From Candidatus Rothia avicola (GTDB lineage: Bacteria; Actinomycetota; Actinomycetes; Actinomycetales; Micrococcaceae): DNA of 64,000 nt. Positions 35,327 to 41,251 of this stretch are shown in pieces (positions within the stretch are counted from its first letter, which is position 1; each line of letters starts with the position of its first letter). The notes beneath the pieces are model-generated. The model searched no databases and was not told where the DNA came from. It worked only from the letters and a program-made list of their open reading frames with translations. The DNA lies in NCBI GenBank assembly GCA_019115985.1, contig DXCN01000038.1, positions 58,189 to 122,188 of the forward strand. Direction: 5' to 3'. The position numbers and the translations under genes were made by a program.

Positions 35327-35545
35327 TGTCCCCTTGGGGACAGAATCTACCGGGCGTTGTCCCCAAAAAACTGGTAGCTTTGTCCCCAGCAGCAAACCAG
35401 ATATTTCACGGGTAAATTTTTAGCAAACTCATTTCCTCAGTATTTTCCCAAAAACAGGGCCTACCTGCCCAAACGATCATATTTTCAAGGAGACCAGCAG
35501 TCGGGGGGACAATTTTTTGGCCACCACCTGCCCTTTAGGGGACAA
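35327..35545. promoter_or_regulatory. Cluster of six TGTCCCC/GGGGACA half-sites
   Basis: Within the 326-base divergent gap between udk and the PH-like gene: TGTCCCC-TT-GGGGACA (35327-35342), TTGTCCCC (35357-35364), TTGTCCCC (35380-35387), GGGGACAA (35505-35512) and GGGGACAA (35538-35545). The first pair is a perfect 16-bp palindrome. The last site lies 8 bases before TATAGT (35553-35558), a good -10 for the + strand gene. The middle part (35390-35500) is AT-rich and holds no gene. Confidence 0.65.
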
Positions 35546-35604
35546 ATATGTGTATAGTTGGGTACAGCTCATACAGGACCACCGACCGCTTGAGGAAGAG
35601 CACC

Positions 35605-36027
35605 ATGATTTTTGCACACTGGGCAACCGACACCTACACCAGCGCTTCGCTGGGCTCTGCCGTCAAGCGCCACTCTTCTCACGGTGGACTCAAGAAATTC
35701 CATAAGGCTCTGCACATGGCAGATTCTATGGTGCGCGGCGAGACTGTTGTTGATGTAGCCACCGGCAAGTTTGGTAGCTTTGGCAACTCGCTACTGGTTA
35801 TCACCAATGAGCGAGTTCTGGTTCTCAAGAATTCCTTCCAGGCAGGCAACAGCGTCTCACTTGACCTTCACTCACTTAATCAGGCCAAGCTGACAAACCT
35901 TCCTTTCCTGGGCAACACCCTGACCATCGACGGCTACCGCTTCAGCCGCATCCCCACCCAGTACACTCCCACCCTGCGAACCCTGCTCGCAGCAGACCTG
36001 GCAGGCCACTGGGCTCACGCAGCATAA
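35605..36027 (+). CDS. Small PH-domain-like protein of unknown function
   Basis: Protein of 140 residues. No signal peptide or membrane helix. The segment from about 40 to 110 (MVRGETVVDVATGKFGSFGNSLLVITNERVLVL, given here only in outline) has the beta-strand rhythm and the LLVITNERVLVLKN signature of bacterial PH-like (YokE/bPH) domains, which are often in stress proteins. The ATG at 35605 is chosen for its RBS GAGGAAGAG; upstream frame is not coding-like. Expressed from a TATAGT promoter amid GGGGACA sites and ended by a terminator, so it is a single-gene unit under dedicated control. Confidence 0.65.
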   Translation: MIFAHWATDTYTSASLGSAVKRHSSHGGLKKFHKALHMADSMVRGETVVDVATGKFGSFGNSLLVITNERVLVLKNSFQAGNSVSLDLHSLNQAKLTNLPFLGNTLTIDGYRFSRIPTQYTPTLRTLLAADLAGHWAHAA

Positions 36028-36047
36028 GACCTAGATAAAATAAACAG

Positions 36048-36082
36048 AAGACCGGCAGTACCACCAGGTACGGCCGGTCTTT
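36048..36082 (+). terminator. Terminator after the PH-like gene
   Basis: AAGACCGGC / GCCGGTCTT with an extra GTAC/GTAC pairing inside; tail TTAGTTTG. Confidence 0.75.
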
Positions 36083-36085
36083 AGT

Positions 36086-36858
36086 TTGCACCGCCACAAG
36101 AGGTCAAAACACAGGTGTTTTTACATATTCACCGGCGCCGTTGCCAAAGAATTAGAATGGGCTGTTTACCCTACCAGTAACTGCTCCCCCGAACTTCAGG
36201 CTTTTTCTTTTGATAATTCCTTGCCCAAAGCACAGGCTGGTACCCCTCTTCCTAGCTCCGCTACAACAGCCAGTACTTGGCCTCCCACCTACCCAGCAGG
36301 CGGTAGCCAGATGGCCGATGCAAACTCAATCAACGGCGTTAACGGTGTGGGCCAGGGCAACATTATTTCGGTAACCATCGAGAATGTTGCAGGCGATGTA
36401 ATCTACCGGCCCACTCCTACCGGTAGTGACCGCTTCATCTTCGCTAATGGCGGGGCAGCCTACAACTCTAACGGCACCCACGGAGCCGGAGCCAACGTCC
36501 CTATGATCCGACTCAACGACGACTTCAAGGGCGCCGATACCACCTACTCCAAGCTCTATAATTACCTGCGCTTTGCAGATGCCCCCCATGGTCACAAAAA
36601 ACACAGCACACACCTGGGGCTACGGCAACCACTACACCACCGCAGACGGTCGCGACGGCTAGAGCTGGGACATCGAGGTCATGAGCAATATCGCTAACGG
36701 CCAGGCCGGTGCCAGCGTAATTTCCTTTTATGACTCGTATGCCCGCAGCAACCTACGGCGATGCTGCCACCACCAGCGCTTCGGTCATCAAGACCCAGTA
36801 CCGCGTTACCGTTACTTCACCCTGGGGTGTAGTCAGCTACCTGTCAGCAGGTATCTAA
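36086..36858 (+). pseudogene. Broken gene for an unrecognised secreted-type protein
   Basis: Coding-like sequence continues through three frames. Frame 1 runs to about 36590 (ISVTIENVAGDVIYRP, RFIFANGGAAYNSNGTHGAG). A second frame carries NTAHTWGYGNHYTTADGRDG, an in-frame TAG at 36660-36662 in place of an expected codon, and SWDIEVMSNIANGQAGASVI. A third frame from about 36741 ends YRVTVTSPWGVVSYLSAG. At least two frameshifts and one nonsense codon are needed. No signal peptide or RBS remains, so the 5' end is lost too. The low-charge, Asn/Gly/Thr-rich style suggests an exported protein; the family is not recognised. Confidence 0.7.
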
Positions 36859-36952
36859 ATCTTTTCCATCTCATCAGTCAGTACAGAGTAAAGGAGTTGC
36901 CTATACCGTGAGTCAGCCTCTCCCCGTGAGAGAGGTACCCGAAAAAGACGTG

Positions 36953-36992
36953 CAGTAGGCCCGGGACACCGTAAGGTGACCCGGGCCTACTG
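36953..36992. terminator. Bidirectional hairpin between two pseudogenes
   Basis: CAGTAGGCCCGGG / CCCGGGCCTACTG, perfect 13-bp stem with a 14-base loop, between convergent broken genes. Confidence 0.7.
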
Positions 36993-37019
36993 GTATAGAT
37001 ACGCGGTCTCGGTTAAACC

Positions 37020-38037
37020 CTAGAACTGCCAGCAAGAGTTAATGCTGGAAAGACCCTTAAACTGACGGTCTAAGAAGATCAGCCCGCGGGGAATACCCTC
37101 AAAGATACCCGCCACGTGGGTGACGCCGGCTAGGGTGTAGAAGGTGACGCGGGAGCCCTGCTGGCAGTAGTCAGCAGCCAACTGGCGGTTGGTCTGGTAG
37201 TGAATCACGTCGTTACCCCAGGATGAAGCAATCAGAATGGGAACCTCGGGGTGGCGCCCCTGCTGGCCCAGGTTATTCTGTGCCATGATTTACGAGACCT
37301 GAGAATCGGTGGTCATCTCACGGGCCAGAATCTGGCCGCTAGCGGTCAGGGTGCGGGTGTTCTTAAAACCGAAGGTTCCCACGGCGTCGAGGGTGCACTG
37401 CTCCCGCACGGTTTCAAGGGCTGCCTGGCCTTCAGCTGAGAGCTTGTGGCTCAGGTCGATGCCGTAGCTATCGGCCAGGCCCACTACGCCCATCAGGGAG
37501 AAACCGCTGTAAAGACCGCCATCGATGAAGCTGGTAACGGCCTGCAGGTTAGCCGGGGCGGCGTCCAGCACAGCGTTGCCCTGGTCAACGCGGTTGAGGT
37601 AGCTGTGGGTGCCAGCGGTGCCCAGGCCTATGTATTCGGTAATAACGACGTTGTAGCCCGCGTTCAGCAGAGAGGTAATGACGAGGCTTTCGTATTTGCT
37701 GCCAGCTGCGAACTGGTTAGAGTGAGCGCAGGAGTCGCCAATGCCCTGGGTGCCGGGAGCCAGGGCGATGATAGGACGCTCGCCGGGGCGTCATAGAAAT
37801 TTTCGCTAGCTAGCGCTTCGGGGGCGTCGTTGTAGATAGCTGCGGGACTGCTGCCCTCGCTGGTGAGGGCTTCTTGAATGAGTGCTTCTGCTTCTTGCAC
37901 GGCCTGGCTGTTTTCAGTCAGGGGCGCAGTTTCGGCTGCGTTGGCCGGGGCCATGCTGAGGACCAGCAGGGCGGTGAGTGAGAGGGCGGTTGCCCGACGT
38001 TTGCTAACGTTTTTGGGCGCGGCGTGTATTTAGCCAT
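37020..38037 (-). pseudogene. Secretory lipase (LIP family) pseudogene
   Basis: Reading on the minus strand: start-like ATG at 38037, then a 1-base shift near an A5 run leads to the signal peptide ATALSLTALLVLSMAPANA. After the N-terminal domain another shift near 37795 leads to APGTQGIGDSCAHSNQFAAG, NVVITEYIGLGTAGTHSYLN and DGGLYSGFSLMGVVGLADSY. There is a TAA stop at 37290-37292, after which the frame continues with VPILIASSWGNDVIHYQTN and AGVTHVAGIF. The pieces match secretory (triacylglycerol) lipases of actinobacteria. The region between VLDAAPANLQAVTS and FIDGG is too short: the GYSQGG nucleophile segment has been deleted. So it is dead several times over. Confidence 0.82.
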
Positions 38038-38179
38038 GAGTATCCCTAGAGGTAAAAATGCGAGTGTATGCGAAGAGTACTTCACTGGTGTAGGGCATAA
38101 ATCGGATGAGCACTGACGCCCTGCTTACCGCTTGTAAGCATCTACGGGAAAGGTTATCTTGCTGAGTAGTTTAAACGAA

Positions 38180-38205
38180 GAAACCCACTCTTTCGAGTGG
38201 GTTTC
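38180..38205 (-). terminator. Hairpin terminator (probably the original tRNA-fMet terminator)
   Basis: GAAACCCACTC/GAGTGGGTTTC, perfect 11-bp stem with a 4-base loop, starting 6 bases beyond the end of the tRNA fragment on the minus strand. No gene on the + strand would use it. It makes sense as the terminator of tRNA-fMet before the island separated the two. Confidence 0.6.
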
Positions 38206-38211
38206 GTATCT

Positions 38212-38248
38212 TGGTTGCAGGGGCAGGATTTGAACCTGCGGCCTCCGG
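38212..38248 (-). repeat. att-like duplicate of the tRNA-fMet 3' end
   Basis: Thirty-seven bases, from the encoded CCA through the T-arm to the anticodon stem, match 41029-41065 with one difference (position 38219, A versus G), in the same orientation. Beyond it the sequence diverges and no anticodon or D-arm exists, so it is a fragment and not a second tRNA gene. This is the usual trace of site-specific integration into a tRNA 3' end. Confidence 0.8.
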
Positions 38249-38419
38249 ACTACAAGACCCAATTTTCAGCCAAGTCTTGAAAACAACCTTTCTTCTCAAA
38301 AAATTGTACACCATCGGTGCCCTCAAAGGCGAGGGTCATTAAGAAAGCTCATTTACAAGCTCTCAATCAGGCGACCAATAACTACTGCCTACATTCAATT
38401 CATTCAAAGGATATCACCG

Positions 38420-38563
38420 ATGGTCACTATCTACGGTTACTCAAAAACAACCAAAAACCCGGTTATCACTCTGCATTCTTCAGATAAGCAACAGGAAATC
38501 AACGACAAAATCGAGCATCTCGAGATCTATTACCCTGAACTCGCAATAGAAGTCAGGTACTAG
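38420..38563 (+). CDS. Small orphan protein, 47 residues
   Basis: Open frame from ATG (RBS-like AAAGGATA 9 bases before) to TAG encoding a hydrophilic protein beginning MVTIYGYSKTTKNP and ending IYYPELAIEVRY. No family recognised. Sits inside the island directly upstream of a second small frame and nrdH in the same direction, as in phage early-gene runs. Confidence 0.45.
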   Translation: MVTIYGYSKTTKNPVITLHSSDKQQEINDKIEHLEIYYPELAIEVRY

Positions 38564-38566
38564 AAC

Positions 38567-38655
38567 ATGGACACCACGGTTCTTTTCGCACTGCTCATCG
38601 CTATTGCCTCTCTCGGCAATCGACCTACTCCTTATCACTTACAGCTCCCTTTCAA
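38567..38655 (+). pseudogene. Small one-helix membrane peptide with a frameshift
   Basis: ATG at 38567 starts MDTTVLFALLIAIASL; a one-base shift near 38615 is needed to continue as AIDLLLITYSSLSR followed by TAA. In the unshifted frame the protein turns Pro/His-rich and overruns nrdH. Probably a small hydrophobic phage-type peptide that has decayed. Confidence 0.4.
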
Positions 38656-38666
38656 GGTAAATACTC

Positions 38667-38921
38667 ATGACTACTGTCAATCTCTACACAACTCCCGACT
38701 GCCACCAGTGCAGGCTCACAAAGCGCAAGCTGGCTGACCGCAACATCAGCTACAGACTCATCAAGCTGGAAAACGAGCCAGAAATAGCCCAGCGACTCAA
38801 AGGCCGTGGCCTAATGCAAGCCCCTATTGTTGAAATTCCTGGTGAAGAACCACAAATCTGGAGCGGGTATAGGCCCGACTTGATTAACCAGCTCGCAGCG
38901 AGGCAGGTACACCATGCGTAA
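38667..38921 (+). CDS. NrdH-redoxin (glutaredoxin-like)
   Basis: Protein of 84 residues with active site CHQC at 12-15 and the NrdH signature WSGYRPD near 66-72. NrdH donates electrons to class Ib ribonucleotide reductase (NrdEF); many actinophages carry their own copy. The chromosomal nrdHIEF operon is not here, so this is a lone, probably phage-derived version. Its stop overlaps the next small frame by 8 bases. Confidence 0.85.
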   Translation: MTTVNLYTTPDCHQCRLTKRKLADRNISYRLIKLENEPEIAQRLKGRGLMQAPIVEIPGEEPQIWSGYRPDLINQLAARQVHHA

Positions 38922-39120
38922 CCGTATACAGAACGACCTGGCAATCTTCCAGCTAACTCTCGCAGGATGTTTCGCTGGGGTATACTTTTTTGGTGCTACG
39001 GTGGTAGCTCTGTCTTCGGGGCACCCACGTCTAACGAGTTCGCTTCAGCCGGTGGTGTGGTTCAGATTTTTGAGCGCGGCACTCTCTACTGGTCAGCTAC
39101 TACAGGAGCATACCCCGTGA
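38914..39120 (+). CDS. Small open frame, phage-type N-terminus fused to out-of-frame sequence
   Basis: Starts 8 bases before the nrdH stop with GAGGCAGG as RBS. The first 27 or so residues (MRNRIQNDLAIFQLTLAG then a hydrophobic stretch) look genuine; from about 38995 it reads the LGFP gene in the wrong frame. The junction near 38990 thus joins a small phage gene to the tail of another gene by deletion. Product, if made, would be a 68-residue chimera. Confidence 0.35.
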   Translation: MRNRIQNDLAIFQLTLAGCFAGVYFFGATVVALSSGHPRLTSSLQPVVWFRFLSAALSTGQLLQEHTP

Positions 39121-39569
39121 ACTTTTCCGGGGGTATTGGTGCCCGATATGCGGCAGGCGGATATGAACGCACCTACGGGTTCCCAGTCTTTGCCGAAACC
39201 GCTATCACTGGTGGGGCTATGCAGAAGTTCCGTACCATCAGCGGCGGCTACACGGCTTTCTATTGGACTCCTGCCCACCACCGGACTCATACGGTCTGGG
39301 AGAACGGGGCTATCGGTGGCGGTGTTACTCAGATTTTCCGCACTAGCACTGGTGCTGAGACTGTTTACACTTGGTCACCTAGTGCGGGTACTCATACGTT
39401 GAACGGGCGCGGCGCTATTTACGCCCATTGGCGGAACACTGGTTTTACGTCGGTGTATGGCTACCCTGTGTCCGATGAGGTGCATGTTGGTAATGGGGTT
39501 TATGAGGTGAAGTTCTCATTGGGGAAGTCGATAGCTTGGTCATCTTCTTCCGGAGTATTAGTCAAGTAA
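38967..39569 (+). CDS. LGFP-repeat domain fragment, probably C-terminus of an endolysin
   Basis: About 200 residues with three to four LGFP repeats (SVFGAPTSNEF, TYGFPVFAET, SVYGYPVSDEV plus aromatic FYW/YTW blocks). LGFP repeats bind arabinogalactan or cell-wall glycans and often end phage lysins and mycolata wall enzymes. No catalytic domain and no signal peptide are present; homology starts near 38995, so the ATG at 38967 is accidental. The catalytic part was probably lost in the same deletion that created the upstream chimera. Confidence 0.65.
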   Translation: MFRWGILFWCYGGSSVFGAPTSNEFASAGGVVQIFERGTLYWSATTGAYPVNFSGGIGARYAAGGYERTYGFPVFAETAITGGAMQKFRTISGGYTAFYWTPAHHRTHTVWENGAIGGGVTQIFRTSTGAETVYTWSPSAGTHTLNGRGAIYAHWRNTGFTSVYGYPVSDEVHVGNGVYEVKFSLGKSIAWSSSSGVLVK

Positions 39570-39571
39570 AT

Positions 39572-39601
39572 AATAGGCTGGGGCCAAAACCCCAGCCTAT
39601 T
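39572..39601. terminator. Bidirectional terminator inside the island
   Basis: AATAGGCTGGGG-CCAAAA-CCCCAGCCTATT, perfect 12-bp stem between convergent genes. Confidence 0.85.
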
Positions 39602-39619
39602 ACTTACAAATTAAATTTT

Positions 39620-40372
39620 TTACTCCCCACCCTTATTCTTTTTCTTTTTCTTTTTCTGCTTTAGGTCATTGACCGTTTCCTTCAGCAATTCAAATGTTGA
39701 TGAAGCAGGATAAGGAATTAGCTCTTCAATATCAACAGGAAAATTCGAAAAATCACCCTTTTTCCCACCATCACTACCATCACGCACCAAGTTCAGCTGA
39801 TCATTTACCATCTGGCAAGCAGTATCAACTCTTTTTCGCTTCTGCTTCACCCTCTGGTATTCAATTGAAAAATATATAAAGAAATAGGCAAGAACGAGAA
39901 ATATCGAAACACAAAGAATTACTACCCAGTACGCATCAACGACAATCAAAATACCGATAACTATTACGAAAGTAACGATACCGCTTAGCACCACGCCAAC
40001 ATAACTCCACGCCGAAGGCACAGGAATAATACGACGAGACAGCTCGACAGCCATTAAAACATTCACATAGTCTAATTGATTTTGCTTAATGGGACTGATA
40101 TTTCCATCACCACTTGTTCTTAGTTTCTGGGCAGCATCTTCCAAAGAAACCAAAGAATCCATAGACCTTTGCAACTTACCGCGCGCAAGCCAACCAACAA
40201 GACCAATCAATGACGAAACAATCATCGTTACAACAGATGAGCCTAAAATAGCGGCCCAAATCTCAGGCGATATGCCAGACGGTGCTACATCTGCTGAGCC
40301 TTCTGCCATCACAATGGCTGTCCCTACATCAAACACAATCCCTCCAAAGATACGTAAATGAACAAAAAACAA
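39620..40372 (-). CDS. Unrecognised membrane protein, AT-rich island cargo
   Basis: Up to 250 residues; the likely start may be ATG at 40309 (giving 229 residues) or a GTG closer to GGAGGG near 40340. One membrane segment (about 38-65), a soluble stretch with helical, Gln/Ser-rich character (about 70-115), two adjacent membrane segments (about 120-170) and a basic, coiled-coil-prone C-terminal half ending in a Lys run encoded by three TTTTTC units (39639-39656, complement). Composition is visibly AT-richer than all neighbours, so it came by transfer. Topology is compatible with phage exclusion or defence effectors, but no family is recognised and no function is claimed. Confidence 0.6.
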   Translation of the reverse strand: MFFVHLRIFGGIVFDVGTAIVMAEGSADVAPSGISPEIWAAILGSSVVTMIVSSLIGLVGWLARGKLQRSMDSLVSLEDAAQKLRTSGDGNISPIKQNQLDYVNVLMAVELSRRIIPVPSAWSYVGVVLSGIVTFVIVIGILIVVDAYWVVILCVSIFLVLAYFFIYFSIEYQRVKQKRKRVDTACQMVNDQLNLVRDGSDGGKKGDFSNFPVDIEELIPYPASSTFELLKETVNDLKQKKKKKKNKGGE

Positions 40373-40791
40373 CTCACGCTCCTCATCACAGGACTAATCC
40401 TCCTAGCCAGCGCAGCCATCACCTACTTTACAGCCCCCCTCCCAGCAAACCATGGGCTCACAACCACCTGCCGAAACAACCACCTCAATCCCGGCGCACC
40501 CCACACCTACCAAAACAGACAACCTCAAACCCGAACCTGCCATCCCCTACACCTCAACCACCACCGACCCTGAAACCGGGCTCACTGTTTACGAGCTCGG
40601 AGAAGACCAGCTCGGGCTAATCTACAACGAGAACACCGGCAAGTTCAACCAGTACGCCCCGCTCCCGGCCCACACCTTCACCCGCACAGAATCACAAACT
40701 GACACCGCTCCCGCTATCCTCCACCAAAGGCGTCGGGTTCTACGCCGGGCACTTCAATGAGCCCGATGGCTCCATGTCAGCCTGGGCTTAA
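40358..40791 (+). pseudogene. Frameshifted gene for a small secreted protein
   Basis: Starts MNKKQLTLLITGLILLASAA, a good signal peptide or membrane anchor. After about 30 codons coding character moves to a second frame (ETTTSIPAHPTPTKTDN, then TGLTVYELGEDQLGLIYNEN) and near 40715 to a third (STKGVGFYAGHFNEPDGSMS) ending at TAA 40789. Two frameshifts are required. Overlaps the divergent membrane-protein gene by 15 bases at its 5' end. Function unknown. Confidence 0.6.
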
Positions 40792-40945
40792 CTACACCAG
40801 CCCCCTCAGCCAGAGTAAACAGGTTCATTCAGAGCAATCTCGAGACCATCGCCATCCTCAGAGGTGTCCATCTACTAAAAACTACTGGACTGATAGGAAT
40901 TTCCCTCAGTGAGCTACTGGGTGAAAGCATCCTTAACGCAAAAAT

Positions 40946-40977
40946 CCCCACCACTGCTGAACTCAGCAGTGGTGGGG
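40946..40977. terminator. Strong terminator downstream of tRNA-fMet
   Basis: CCCCACCACTGCTGA / TCAGCAGTGGTGGGG, perfect 15-bp stem with minimal loop; on the minus strand it is followed by ATTTTTGCG. Probably supplied by the island to the present tRNA gene. The rest of 40792-41028 shows no gene. Confidence 0.8.
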
Positions 40978-41028
40978 AAAAGAAAATCGCCCCGATCGGA
41001 TTCATTCCGAACGGGACGACTTATCAAA

Positions 41029-41105
41029 TGGTTGCGGGGGCAGGATTTGAACCTGCGGCCTCCGGGTTATGAGCCCGGCGAGCTACCGAACTGCTCCACC
41101 CCGCG
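41029..41105 (-). tRNA. Initiator tRNA-fMet (CAT)
   Basis: 77 bases including the encoded CCA. The minus strand begins CGCGGGGTGGAGCAG, anticodon loop CTCATAA, T-arm GCAGG-TTCAAAT-CCTGC. The first base C opposite A72 (unpaired) and the GGG/CCC pairs of the anticodon stem (CCGGGCTCATAACCCGG) are initiator hallmarks. It is the integration target for the island on its 3' side. Confidence 0.95.
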
Positions 41106-41180
41106 GCGACTCATATAACTATACGCACTTCTTTAAGGCCATGCAAGCCGCAACCGGCTTTTGTGATGCACTCTACACAA

Positions 41181-41222
41181 AAGGACGCCGCCAGCCCGCC
41201 AGGTGCGGGAGGCGGCGTCCTT
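41181..41222 (-). terminator. Terminator after the UPF0182 gene
   Basis: AAGGACGCCGCC / GGCGGCGTCCTT with inner CCCGC/GCGGG; A-run on the left gives U-run on the minus transcript. Confidence 0.8.
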
Positions 41223-41251
41223 ATCTACCCAAGGCTGCTACAGCCTGACTC

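Larger units (their letters stand above)
38038..38419. other. Non-coding stretch with terminator, tRNA 3' fragment and island edge
   Basis: No gene is seen in these 382 bases. They hold a hairpin (38180-38205), the tRNA-fMet 3' duplicate (38212-38248), and inside the island edge an inverted CAAGAC/GTCTTG pair (38253-38279) and a GCCCTC/GAGGG hairpin near 38320, both possible recombination-site arms (inference only). Confidence 0.5.
38212..41065. mobile_element. Small degraded integrated element at tRNA-fMet
   Basis: About 2.85 kb lie between the tRNA-fMet gene and its 37-bp 3' duplicate. Content: a 47-residue orphan, a small frameshifted membrane peptide, NrdH-redoxin, the C-terminal LGFP part of an endolysin-like protein, an AT-richer membrane protein and a frameshifted secreted protein. 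Small overlapping genes such as nrdH are typical of actinobacteriophages. No integrase, capsid or replication gene remains. Best explained as a prophage or satellite remnant shrunk by deletion. Confidence 0.7.

Noticed and set aside
35605..36027. Extended start at 35548 for the PH-like gene
   Set aside because: The upstream codons overlap the -10 box and lack an RBS; ATG 35605 has GAGGAAGAG.
38212..38290. Possible second tRNA gene
   Set aside because: Only the CCA, acceptor 3' strand, T-arm and part of the anticodon stem match; no pairing 5' half, anticodon loop or D-arm exists.
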